Source: Acinetobacter guillouiae CIP 63.46
GTDB lineage: Bacteria; Pseudomonadota; Gammaproteobacteria; Pseudomonadales; Moraxellaceae
Assembly: GCF_000368145.1 (NCBI RefSeq)
Contig: NZ_KB849283.1
Location: 2,134,324 to 2,198,323, forward strand
DNA: 64,000 nt
Direction: 5' to 3'
Positions 7,391 through 15,848 of this stretch are shown here, piece after piece (position 1 is the first letter of the stretch; every line of letters begins with the position of its first letter). The notes below the pieces were generated by a model. That model searched no databases, had not been told where the DNA came from, and was given only the letters and a program-made list of their open reading frames with translations. A program made the translations under genes and the position numbers.

Positions 7391-8722
7391 TTAAAATGTT
7401 AACTTTTTATAATTTGCTATCCCCAAAGCTAAAAGTTGAGGCTTTAAATCACGCCATGTCTTTCCATTAGGTTTCAGTTCAAAATGGGGATAATCCTTTT
7501 TCTTCCAAGTTCCTCCCCATCCTAGTCCTAATTCTAGCCCAATTGATCCTATTTGTTTAGCATCATCTATTGCAATTTTTGCACGATCAGCTTGAGAAAT
7601 TTTTGTATTATAAGCAACTATTTGACCATCTCTCACAGACCAAATATCTATAGCTAAACCATATTGATGATAGCTTTGTAATGCTTTTGCATTGGTATTA
7701 GCGCTTGGTAAAGCATCTTGTGCCGATGGACTTCTATAACCATCCGTAATAACCCAAGCAATCCCAAGACTTTGGTATGCTGCATTAATTAATTTAATCA
7801 CATAGGGTTGATATATAGGATGCAGTTCAGCTATTCGGGCTGATGTCCTCTTGTAATGCTTTTCTCCCCCACATGCTTCTGGCAACAATCCGTTTGCATT
7901 GACTGGCGTAGGAGTTTCAACCATAGCCACTGGTGTTTTTTCTTTATTCTTTGATGCATCTTGTTTAACCGCTGGTGGTTTAACGGCCTCTTTATCTTCC
8001 TTTTTCTTCTCTGCTTGAGATTTTATTATTGTAGGCACTTTACGGTCATAGACTCTAAGCTTTTGATTTTGGCTCAATCTATCACTACCTAAACTATTTA
8101 ATTTTTTTATTTCTTCAACCGTATTCCCTGTGAGCTTGGCTATTAAAGATAAGGTATCTGTCTGCTGAACAACAATGATCTTGGTTTTTTCTTGCTGAAT
8201 TGGTTTTGGTTCTTGTGGCTCTGACTTATTTTCAGGTGGTGGCTTTGGTGTATCAGCTTTTTTAACAGGGATCTTCAATACTTGCCCAGCATGAATATCT
8301 GTATCACTTTTAAGATTATTAATTCTAATCAATTCCGCAATAGTTGTATTGTTATCAACCGCTATTCGAGATAAATAATCACCCTCAGCAACAATATATG
8401 TTGACCGTATATATGTCCCAGAAGCAACATCTTTAGCAGAAAGATTTACCCCTTTGAGTAATACTTTCGGACTACGAACAATAAAAATAGTTTTTTCTCC
8501 AACTAGCTGTATTTTTACTTTTGACTTATATTCACCAGAAGTCATACTTCTTACTCGAATATCAATGATTGTACCTATTGGACGTTTAATCCAAACAGAT
8601 TCACCAGTGGCAAGAGTTACATAATCCGATATGAGCGATGAACCAACCCAAATTTGATGCACTAAGCCATTAATAGGTTGGTCTAGAGCATCTAAAAATC
8701 GAATATTTGCTAAACAATCCAT
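7391..8722 (-). CDS. Type VI secretion effector candidate: two LysM domains plus M15 peptidase
   Basis: 443 residues without a signal peptide. Residues 1-100 form an N-terminal beta-rich region, perhaps the VgrG-binding part. LysM repeats lie at about 109-153 and 183-225, followed by a proline/lysine linker to 285. Residues 293-420 resemble M15 (VanY/L-alanyl-D-glutamate) peptidases, with the zinc ligands expected in SYHQYGLAIDIW (His352, Asp359) and YPHFEL (His413), after DGYRSPSAQ. The predicted action is cleavage of peptide stems in target-cell peptidoglycan. It starts 2 nt after the vgrG stop with a strong GGGGGAG ribosome site, and an exported small protein follows. Delivery by VgrG is inferred from context; the absence of a signal peptide fits injection into another cell. 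Confidence 0.78.
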   Translation of the reverse strand: MDCLANIRFLDALDQPINGLVHQIWVGSSLISDYVTLATGESVWIKRPIGTIIDIRVRSMTSGEYKSKVKIQLVGEKTIFIVRSPKVLLKGVNLSAKDVASGTYIRSTYIVAEGDYLSRIAVDNNTTIAELIRINNLKSDTDIHAGQVLKIPVKKADTPKPPPENKSEPQEPKPIQQEKTKIIVVQQTDTLSLIAKLTGNTVEEIKKLNSLGSDRLSQNQKLRVYDRKVPTIIKSQAEKKKEDKEAVKPPAVKQDASKNKEKTPVAMVETPTPVNANGLLPEACGGEKHYKRTSARIAELHPIYQPYVIKLINAAYQSLGIAWVITDGYRSPSAQDALPSANTNAKALQSYHQYGLAIDIWSVRDGQIVAYNTKISQADRAKIAIDDAKQIGSIGLELGLGWGGTWKKKDYPHFELKPNGKTWRDLKPQLLALGIANYKKLTF

Positions 8723-8724
8723 AA

Positions 8725-9243
8725 TTATATCTCCCCCTCATGTGAACCACAGTTACAGTCATATTCAAAATCATCATCTTCACTACCATCATCTATAGAT
8801 ATAGTCCATTCTTCATTTGCTCCTATGAGAATGTCATAATTTTCATTTTCAGTCGTATTTATACGTTGGGTTCGTCCATGTTCATCTAAATTTCCTGAAA
8901 TATAAGTACCATTCTTAGTATTGATTAATTTATATTTCACTTCTGAAAAATTATTTTCATAAAACAAGTTATAAAAATCCCATTTATTAGTAAAAGATTT
9001 CATTTCATTCATTATAGGAAGTAATGGAATTTCAGCTTTAATTCGCTGTCCTCCCCCAAACTTCTGCTGCCCCGACTTCACCTCAAACAATCCTGGTGTC
9101 GTCGCAAATACACCTGAACCATTGATCCTTACCTCAGAAGTGTCCCCAACCAATCGAATCTCTTTAGGGCTAATGATATAAACTGTATCTTCTGTAGAAA
9201 TGATTTGAATGTCTTTACGTGCAATGACATCAGCACCATCACC
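8725..9243 (-). pseudogene. vgrG: Cut-off C-terminal part of VgrG after an amber codon
   Basis: In frame with the vgrG body, directly after TAG at 9244-9246: 172 codons running GDGADVIARKDIQIISTED, then the DUF2345-type KINGSGVF-like stretch (VRINGSGVFATTPGLFEVKS) and a C-terminal adaptor-like domain (YKLINTKNGTYISG, DEHGRTQRI, EWTISIDDG). This is the normal tail of Acinetobacter VgrG proteins and is needed to form the spike needle and carry cargo. No start codon with a ribosome site exists at its head, so it is translated only if the amber codon is read through. Apart from that one codon the frame is intact, suggesting a recent mutation. Confidence 0.8.
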
Positions 9244-11592
9244 CTAAGCTTGAATTTCAACTTTACCTTTTCCTGCAAATAACCTTGCGCCTTCTTGTGC
9301 TGCAAACAAACTGATCTTGTTTTGTACATGCGCTAAGAAGCTCTTTTGAGTGCTTAGATTAATACTGTCGCCTGCGCTATGACTAATTTGCCCATCTGCT
9401 GAAAGATGAATATCTTCATTACTGGTAAGCGCAATTGAGTTTGGTGAAGCCAATATCATTAACGCCTGTTTAAACGCCTCGGCTTGGTTCTTAGCTTCAT
9501 CTGAGTCATCTTTTTCCAAAGCAAAAATAAACGATTTCAAATGATCTAAGTTTTCTAAAGGATCAGCCTGTTGATTCTTGGCAACTTCACTCAATGCTTT
9601 GGAATTATTTAGACTACTTTCTAACTGATTTTTGCCTGCTGACACATCAAGGTGATTACCCGAAGCTGAATCCTGAGCATAAGTACTCAGTAGTAAACCT
9701 TGTCCTGCTCTAACTCCACCCCACTGGTCAGTTCTCAGTTCAAAGCCTTCACCTCGTCCTTCGCTGGTGTCTGTCTCTTTGGGATGACTTAAATTACCGA
9801 GGTTGAGTTGACTCGCCCCATGACTGCTCTGTAACTGACTACTGATTTGCTCAGTACTATCATCAAATCTAAGTTGGTTATAACCAGTACCTTGATACTC
9901 TCGACTTTTTATTCCTGACAGTTTTTTGGTATCAGGCAGTTTACCTTTTTCATCAAACTTGCTTGGATGACGATGCGCTTCATGAATACGTCCCACCACA
10001 AACGGCCTGTCAATGTTGCCATCAAAGAAATCAATCACGACGACCTCTCCGATTCTCGGTAAAAATCGTGCACCATAGCCTTCACCTGCCCACGGCGTCA
10101 GTACATCCACCCAAGCAGAATCGATGTCGTTATCGTTGGAGCCTGCACCACCATCGTGGCTATGATCTTGATTGCGGGTAAACAGAAAACGTACTTTGAT
10201 CCGCCCCCACTCATCTACATGGATTTCTTCTCCACTTGGTCCAACCACTCTGGCACGTTGGGGTGATGCAATCGGACGATGTTTTAGTGGGTGATATTCG
10301 GGAACGATCGCAATATTACGACGTTGTAGCACCAACTGATTGGCTTGACGCTCATCACTATTGTTTGTTGTGATATTGGTCATTTGCCAATTGCTTTGTT
10401 TAAGCAAATTTTCAACCTGATTGGTCAGGTCTTTTGGTAGGTTGTTTTGATTGTAAAAGTGCTTCGATATGATTAGGAATTGCTTATCGGAAAAATCGTG
10501 TTGATCAATTTCGGGATGCCCGTTTAATTCAAAGACATAACCCACATGTGCATCACGTACTGTAGATATTGCGGTAAATTGTTTGGCTTGAGAATCATGG
10601 TAGTTACTCAAATTTTCATTAAAACGTTCAATTTGACGATTACCTGATGCTGTTGCACCATCTTCTCCATTCAGATCTTGGATCCATGCTGGGCTAAAGT
10701 GCCAAACTTGCTCAAGACCTAAACTGGCATTGTCGTAGTTTTCACTATGTTGATGCTTACTTTGTACATTGCCTGCACCTTCATCTATGTCTAATACATC
10801 GGCTTGCCAACGTTGAATATGTACTGATGTTGGTTGAATAGAACGCTGTCCAATAAATGAGATAATGCTGTCCTGCCTTTCGGTGGGGCTGCTACGATGA
10901 AAGCGGATGCTTTTGCGTTCTAAGCTGATGTATTGAGTATTATTGTCAATCAAACGAAGCTTTTGCGCTTGGATTTGTTCACTGAAACGCGATACTTTAA
11001 GTTCGGCTTCATCAATTAAAGTATTAATCCCTTCAGAAAAAAGCAGACGTTGAACAAAGTCTATATCCCGTTCATTATTCTGCATAATAAATGGGCGAAC
11101 ATCGTAGTCTTTGGTCAAGCCACTTTTATCCAATGTTAGACTTGAAGCAAACAATGGACTTCGCTCGCGCCATTCCTGAAATATAACTTCAACCACTTGA
11201 GGTGCAGACATGTTCATAAACACTCTGGAATTTCTACGATGCTTCCAAAGTGCTGTTGGGTCTTCAACTGTCAGGCGGTAAATCGTCAGCGCACCATCGC
11301 TCGCGCCCACATCTGCTTGGGTCACAATCCCTGAAATTCGATTGAGTTCTGATTTGTCATTCACAATATCGACAGCCACTTGGCTACCGATAAATTGCTT
11401 TAATGGAATATTCATTGACGTAGACAAGCAAATCAATTGTAAATGAATGCCTTTGTTTAATTCATGCATCCCATCAATACGTTGTAGGAACACTTGAGCA
11501 ATCAAATCAGGATTGCTAAATTGGATATGCAAAACACGCTTTTGAGCAGTCAGCCCACATTTTTCTAAGGCAAAATAAATATTATTCGACAT
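9244..11592 (-). CDS. vgrG: Type VI secretion spike protein VgrG, truncated by an amber stop at codon 783
   Basis: 782 translated residues of what would be a 955-residue VgrG. VgrG trimers form the puncturing tip of the type VI tail tube. The N-terminal gp27-like base is seen from residue 1 (FIGSQVAVDIV, DYDVRPFIMQNNERDIDFVQRL). The gp5-like OB domain contains VDEWGRIKVRF, WAGEGYGARFLPRIGEVV and DFFDGNIDRPFVVG. The following DUF2345 needle region begins (SEGRGEGFELRTDQWGGVRA) and is cut at GKGKVEIQA. The codon after that is TAG where homologues have CAG (Gln). Effector and immunity genes follow in the same direction; no hcp, PAAR or tss structural gene is in the window, so this is an orphan vgrG module. 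The ribosome site before ATG is poor. Confidence 0.9.
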   Translation of the reverse strand: MSNNIYFALEKCGLTAQKRVLHIQFSNPDLIAQVFLQRIDGMHELNKGIHLQLICLSTSMNIPLKQFIGSQVAVDIVNDKSELNRISGIVTQADVGASDGALTIYRLTVEDPTALWKHRRNSRVFMNMSAPQVVEVIFQEWRERSPLFASSLTLDKSGLTKDYDVRPFIMQNNERDIDFVQRLLFSEGINTLIDEAELKVSRFSEQIQAQKLRLIDNNTQYISLERKSIRFHRSSPTERQDSIISFIGQRSIQPTSVHIQRWQADVLDIDEGAGNVQSKHQHSENYDNASLGLEQVWHFSPAWIQDLNGEDGATASGNRQIERFNENLSNYHDSQAKQFTAISTVRDAHVGYVFELNGHPEIDQHDFSDKQFLIISKHFYNQNNLPKDLTNQVENLLKQSNWQMTNITTNNSDERQANQLVLQRRNIAIVPEYHPLKHRPIASPQRARVVGPSGEEIHVDEWGRIKVRFLFTRNQDHSHDGGAGSNDNDIDSAWVDVLTPWAGEGYGARFLPRIGEVVVIDFFDGNIDRPFVVGRIHEAHRHPSKFDEKGKLPDTKKLSGIKSREYQGTGYNQLRFDDSTEQISSQLQSSHGASQLNLGNLSHPKETDTSEGRGEGFELRTDQWGGVRAGQGLLLSTYAQDSASGNHLDVSAGKNQLESSLNNSKALSEVAKNQQADPLENLDHLKSFIFALEKDDSDEAKNQAEAFKQALMILASPNSIALTSNEDIHLSADGQISHSAGDSINLSTQKSFLAHVQNKISLFAAQEGARLFAGKGKVEIQA

Positions 11593-11709
11593 GTTTTTTT
11601 AATATTTGTTAAAAATCGCAATACAGACTACAAAAAAATCCTTATTTTGTATACACTTAGGTGATTTTTCATGTGATCACTATATGTAATTTCGCTGCGA
11701 TCTTTTTAG

Positions 11710-11938
11710 ATATTTATTCTTTTCTGTGCCTTTATACTATTTTTTGTTCTAGGCGTTGTTAGATTCAATTGCCAAACCTTATCAACATAATTATCCATTA
11801 GAATATCAAGAATGGTTTAAAGAAAGACCATCAACTTTAGCACGATCATCCTATTCAATTTCTACTTCAAGCTCATCAAGTAGCAGTAGAGATTTAAGCG
11901 ACAGCTCAAATGGTAGTAGCACATCAGGCTCATGGTAA
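11710..11938 (+). pseudogene. Remnant of a membrane protein with a serine-rich tail
   Basis: A frame without a start codon encodes a transmembrane-like stretch (IFILFCAFILFFVLGVVR) up to about 11756. A shifted frame then continues for 60 codons from a TTG (AKPYQHNYPLEYQEWFKER) and ends in a serine run with a GSW terminus. Such low-complexity Ser/Gly tails occur at the end of some membrane-anchored proteins. Without a start or ribosome site this is best read as the 3' end of a lost gene carrying a frameshift, immediately upstream of vgrG on the opposite strand. Parent family not certain. Confidence 0.35.
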
Positions 11939-11969
11939 ACACCAAAAGCCCAATAGATTTAGCTGTTGA

Positions 11970-12022
11970 TTAAAACCCATGAAATAATTTATTCATGTCT
12001 TTACACAAATAATCTTTAAAGT
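11970..12022 (-). repeat. Right copy of 53-nt direct repeat
   Basis: The 3' end of the 82-residue gene, repeated at 5737-5789 with six mismatches. Together the two copies bracket the vgrG cassette and the debris beside it. Confidence 0.85.
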
Positions 12023-12218
12023 GAAATGCCCGTGCATGTTTTGCATCAAACTTGGCCGTCTGACCATCTTTTTCAAAAATATAGACACGGTCATCCTTAC
12101 TGACAAGAAACTCACCACCCAGTTTGATCAACAAGGCATCTATCTTATCTTCATCGGCAATACTGTCATCTTGGCTGACTTTGTCATAATTACGTCTAAT
12201 GCCTTTAATAAACATCAT
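11970..12218 (-). CDS. Hypothetical 82-residue protein
   Basis: Not a recognised family. It is a mixed-charge, soluble-looking protein (KVSQDDSIADEDKIDALLIK, EFLVSKDDRVYIFEKDGQT, then an FHFKDYLCKDMNKLF C-terminus) without signal peptide or membrane segment. Two consecutive ATG codons at 12218 and 12215 follow GTGAGTAG, so the second may be the real start. Its last 17 codons are duplicated at the other end of the vgrG cassette, which makes this gene the likely insertion or recombination point of the cassette. Confidence 0.55.
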   Translation of the reverse strand: MMFIKGIRRNYDKVSQDDSIADEDKIDALLIKLGGEFLVSKDDRVYIFEKDGQTAKFDAKHARAFHFKDYLCKDMNKLFHGF

Positions 12219-12391
12219 CTACTCACACGTTCTATTTAGCCAGAATTATACCCTTTTCATTGCCTTTAAAATGGCTCTAAATAAACATTATCAAAATCAT
12301 TCAGCTTGTTTACCCAGATAAATACTTATAAAATAGCCCAATCATGTGTTATCGCGGCTGCTGAACCCGATCAACTCATGAGTTTTTATCT

Positions 12392-12649
12392 ATGGACATT
12401 ACACAACAATATTTTGAAAATGAAATAAACCGCAATCGCGCTTGGAGACGTAAGGTAAATTATTTACACCGTGGTCGAGATTGCAGACATACTTCAAGCC
12501 TTTGGAAACCAGAAAAAGACTGGAAGCTGCTTTGGAACAGATCGTTAAAAAGATCTCGCTCGAAACAATTAAGAATTGAATATCCACGTATTTCATCTGC
12601 TAAAAGACGAAAACAAGCACAATATGATTTTTGGAAGACTGCTGATTGA
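12392..12649 (+). CDS. Hypothetical very basic 85-residue protein
   Basis: No recognised domain. Arg and Lys make up about a quarter of the residues (NRNRAWRRKVNYLHRGRD, SLKRSRSKQLRIEYP, SSAKRRKQAQYDFWK), which suggests binding of nucleic acid or membrane, or a poorly ordered protein. The stop TGA overlaps the TTG start of the phosphatase gene (ATTGA), so the two are probably translationally coupled. The ribosome site before its own ATG is weak, which lowers confidence that it is expressed. Conservation of the overlap in other Acinetobacter would settle whether it is real. Confidence 0.45.
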   Translation: MDITQQYFENEINRNRAWRRKVNYLHRGRDCRHTSSLWKPEKDWKLLWNRSLKRSRSKQLRIEYPRISSAKRRKQAQYDFWKTAD

Positions 12650-12966
12650 ACACCCTTTTTATTTGTAGTCGTAACCAATGGCGTAGTCCCACTGCCGAGC
12701 GTGTCTTTGCAGTGGGCTATGGCATTTCCACACGTTCCGCTGGAACAAGTAAACACGCCAAACATCGTATTTCTGTCAAAGATATTGCCTGGGCAGATAT
12801 GATTTTTGTCATGGAGCAAAAACATAAACAAAATATCAAAGAGAAATTCCCCAACCAGTTACAACATAAAAAAGTCATGGTGTTGGATATTCCAGACGAT
12901 TATCACTATATGGATGAAGAGTTAATTGAAATTTTAACAGAGGCTATGCAACCCTATTTGCCTTAA
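12646..12966 (+). CDS. Low-molecular-weight protein tyrosine phosphatase family protein
   Basis: 106 residues starting at TTG. The N-terminal LFICSRNQWRSPTAE contains the CX5R phosphatase loop (Cys7, Arg13, Ser14). SAGTSKHAKHRIS and WADMIFVMEQKH match positions conserved in low-molecular-weight phosphatases, and DIPDDY near residue 87 provides candidate acid residues in place of the usual DP pair. This short form is found widely in proteobacteria; its substrates are not known. It is shorter than the 150-residue exopolysaccharide phosphatases (Wzb, Ptp), and no capsule genes are near. The start overlaps the stop of the basic protein gene. Confidence 0.8.
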   Translation: MNTLFICSRNQWRSPTAERVFAVGYGISTRSAGTSKHAKHRISVKDIAWADMIFVMEQKHKQNIKEKFPNQLQHKKVMVLDIPDDYHYMDEELIEILTEAMQPYLP

Positions 12967-13076
12967 ATGCTAAAGTCGTTGCCATCAATCAGTATGACCA
13001 ATTCATAATCAAAATGATGACAAAACAACCTTAAATTGCCATAGCTCAATCCGATCAATATTTAACAATAAAATAA

Positions 13077-14816
13077 ATGATGCAGAATCCACTAAAAGTA
13101 TTTTCTATCCTTAAAACCTTCACGCTTATCTTGGTGATATGCGCGCTTCTATTCAATTTTAGTTTTATATTTAGATTTTCTGACTCAAATTCTGATGAAA
13201 TTCCTTTTACGGCTACTACAGAAAAACTTGGAATATTTCAAAAATATAACAACCAAATCTATGCCGCTGTACCCAGCAATGGTGATTATTTGATCCCAGA
13301 TGCAGATGTTCAAAGTTTTTATTTACCCAATGATGATTACCAATACCGACAACTAGGTGCAGATAAACTGCATGTTTATTGTGGCAATATCCTCCTAAAA
13401 GGTGTGCAACCTCAACAGGTGAAAACTATTGGGGATGGTTATTTTACTGCTGGAAAAGACACTTGGTATTGCTCCCCCTCCACCGAACGAAATAAGGATT
13501 TAGCTGCGCTTCGAGAAGTTTGGCAAATCATGCAACAAAATTTTGCCCTAGGCTCAAAACCACAAAGCTATCTCTACCCCTATTTTAAACTTGAACGAGG
13601 CAACTGGCCTTATCGTGTTAATTCCGAAAATGATACGGCAAGTAATGGGACATTCACCTATTTTCAAGGGAAATTGCTTTCTGGAGCCAATCCAGACCAA
13701 CTCAAACTTGTCTTAGGCGAACGTAACTATGCCTATCGAGTGGATGGTAAAAACGTCTATTACAACAACACTTTGCTCGATTTAAAAGACAATGGAAAAC
13801 TTTATAGTATTGAAATAGACGGTTTAAATAACCAATATTATTTACTCAATCCTGTCGATGGTATGGTCTATGTCAACGAATTTGCCTTTGATCCCAAATA
13901 CGCCCCCTATCATCTCTTAAGCGAACATGGCGATCACATTAACCATGCTTTGTTTTATAACGACACGGGGATTTACTATTTTGATCTGAATAAGAAAAAA
14001 ATGCATCGCGCAGGTGATAATCCGTTTTTAGGCAACGCGTTTAAAGAAATCGCACCGCTGATTTTTTCTGATGGCACACAGCTACTCTATCTACAAGCCA
14101 GTGAATATCGCAGCAATAAAGGATCAGCCTCTTCCAAATCCACCCATATTCTAAAATTAGCTGAGCCACTTCATTCCACATGGCAAAAACTTGGGGATGT
14201 AAATTACAACTATGGCACTGTATGGAAAAATGGCAATGCGTTTTACTATTTTGATCAGTTAGGAAATAGCCAACTGGTTAAGGCCACGATTTATCATATT
14301 CGCGACCCACAAACGATTCAAAATTTACTGAGAACTCAACCACGCACTGACGATATTCGACAATGGATTGATGAGCAAAAGATTGTTGAAGCCAAACACA
14401 CAGAATTACTCGAAGTAGAGACAACTAACCGCTCAGACAAATATTGGGGTTTGTTTGTTCCGATCATTTTCGTAGCCTTTTTTAGTATGCTGATGTGGAT
14501 ATTTAAACGGTTTAATTTAAATTTTGCCCCATTTTATATACGTAACCATAAACTGATCGTCAGTAATTTGATGATGACCTCGTACCCTTTAGATCAGATC
14601 ACATGCGTTGAATTTAGTACCCGTATGACAATAGCGAATGGAGCTTATATTGGGCACTTTCAAATTTTACAGCGCAATGGAAAACGCAGTAGAATCTTTA
14701 ATTTTAGTACGCAATTACGTTTACGGAGTGACTCACAAGTAGAATTAAATCAATATATCCAACAACTCAGAAATGAGTTAACACGCCATGGTATCCAGAA
14801 TACAATACGAAATTAA
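13077..14816 (+). CDS. Large membrane protein with DKNYY-like repeats
   Basis: 579 residues. An N-terminal membrane segment (about 12-33, FTLILVICALLFNFSFIF) is followed by about 420 residues of repeated units in which a residue pattern like DGKNVYYNNTLL recurs (ADKLHVYCGNILLKG, GKDTWYCS, DGKNVYYNN, GDHINHALFYNDTGIYYFDL). This resembles DKNYY-family repeat proteins. A second membrane segment (about 458-478, GLFVPIIFVAFFSMLMWIF) is followed by a cytoplasmic tail of about 100 residues that may fold like a PH domain (FYIRNHKLIVSNLMM, LDQITCVEFS, FQILQRNGKRS). The repeat region would be periplasmic. Function unknown. Tandem ATG codons at 13077 and 13080; the ribosome site is weak. Confidence 0.65.
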   Translation: MMQNPLKVFSILKTFTLILVICALLFNFSFIFRFSDSNSDEIPFTATTEKLGIFQKYNNQIYAAVPSNGDYLIPDADVQSFYLPNDDYQYRQLGADKLHVYCGNILLKGVQPQQVKTIGDGYFTAGKDTWYCSPSTERNKDLAALREVWQIMQQNFALGSKPQSYLYPYFKLERGNWPYRVNSENDTASNGTFTYFQGKLLSGANPDQLKLVLGERNYAYRVDGKNVYYNNTLLDLKDNGKLYSIEIDGLNNQYYLLNPVDGMVYVNEFAFDPKYAPYHLLSEHGDHINHALFYNDTGIYYFDLNKKKMHRAGDNPFLGNAFKEIAPLIFSDGTQLLYLQASEYRSNKGSASSKSTHILKLAEPLHSTWQKLGDVNYNYGTVWKNGNAFYYFDQLGNSQLVKATIYHIRDPQTIQNLLRTQPRTDDIRQWIDEQKIVEAKHTELLEVETTNRSDKYWGLFVPIIFVAFFSMLMWIFKRFNLNFAPFYIRNHKLIVSNLMMTSYPLDQITCVEFSTRMTIANGAYIGHFQILQRNGKRSRIFNFSTQLRLRSDSQVELNQYIQQLRNELTRHGIQNTIRN

Positions 14817-14918
14817 ACGTGGTATCAACTAAATATCGCATTGGCAATTACATGATCTCAATATATTTTTGATCAGTATTGAGTGCACAATATCCACATT
14901 ATTATTTTGAGCTTTAAC

Positions 14919-15626
14919 ATGAAAATCTGGTTATCTCTTCTAACTTTGGGTCTTTTTACCTTTTCTTCTGCACATGCAGATATTCAAACTTTGCAGCAAA
15001 ACTTAAAAACCAAATATCCTGAGATTCAGGTGAAATCGGTACAAAACTCACCAATTAAAGATGTTTATGAAGTCTATATGGGTGGGCGTATTGTTTATAC
15101 CAATGAAGAAGCAAAATATTTCTTTGTCGGCAATTTAATTGATCTTAAAGAACAAAAAAACCTGACCGAAGAACGTATGCAAGCGCTAAAAAGTATTGAT
15201 GTAAAATCATTACCTTTGAAACAAGCCATTAAGCATGTCAAAGGTAAAGGTGAACGTGTAATCTACGTATTTAGTGATCCTGACTGTCCATATTGCCAAC
15301 ATCTTGAAAAAGAATTAAAAAATATCGACAACCTAACCGTTTACTTATTTTTATACCCAATCACCCGTTTACATCCAAATGCTGAAAGTATTTCACAGCA
15401 AATCTGGTGCTCTAAAAACCAGTATCAAGCATGGGAAGACTATTTAATTGACAAGAAACAACCGACTTCAAACAAGTCATGTACGACCCCAATTGAGAAA
15501 AACATTGCTTTAGCAAAATCACTTGAAGTCGATGGTACACCGACATTCTTCTTACAAGATGGCACCCGTATTTCAGGCGCACGTGAGGCAGGCGAAATTG
15601 AATTACTCCTCAAAGCAGTAAAATAA
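14919..15626 (+). CDS. dsbC: Thiol:disulfide interchange protein DsbC
   Basis: 235 residues from ATG at 14919; a GTG 12 codons earlier is less likely because the signal peptide (MKIWLSLLTLGLFTFSSAHA) starts here. An N-terminal dimerisation domain (about 21-80, with VYEVYMGGRIVYTNEEAKYFF) leads to a thioredoxin fold with the active site DPDCPYCQH (Cys123, Cys126) and the cis-proline loop DGTPTFF. DsbC isomerises wrong disulfides in the periplasm. The structural disulfide pair is seen as Cys in IWCSKNQ and SKSCTTP. A good terminator follows. Confidence 0.9.
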   Translation: MKIWLSLLTLGLFTFSSAHADIQTLQQNLKTKYPEIQVKSVQNSPIKDVYEVYMGGRIVYTNEEAKYFFVGNLIDLKEQKNLTEERMQALKSIDVKSLPLKQAIKHVKGKGERVIYVFSDPDCPYCQHLEKELKNIDNLTVYLFLYPITRLHPNAESISQQIWCSKNQYQAWEDYLIDKKQPTSNKSCTTPIEKNIALAKSLEVDGTPTFFLQDGTRISGAREAGEIELLLKAVK

Positions 15627-15635
15627 CAGCCCACA

Positions 15636-15667
15636 GCCTAGAGAATAAAAAATTTCTCTAGGCTTTA
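15636..15667 (+). terminator. Rho-independent terminator of dsbC
   Basis: AGCCTAGAGA and TCTCTAGGCT form a 10-bp stem around an A-rich loop, followed by TTTAAT. Confidence 0.8.
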
Positions 15668-15848
15668 ATGTTGTTAAAATATCCTTAATTCTTTCTTATT
15701 TATAAATAAATTAAAATTTAAATACACTAACTTATACAATAGGCATGTTTACATTTATAATTTTCAAATTATGATAAAAACGTCCTCAACAATGTTCTCA
15801 CACCATAAATGGAATTATGTTGAAATTAAAACAAGGTATATCGTCAAA

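Noticed and set aside
8725-9153. Independent 142-residue gene starting at TTG 9153
   Set aside because: The frame is in register with vgrG through the TAG at 9244, the sequence is the normal VgrG tail, and no ribosome site precedes the TTG.
11756-11938. A genuine 60-residue serine-rich protein
   Set aside because: Starts at a TTG with no ribosome site and continues a membrane segment of another frame; more likely a remnant.
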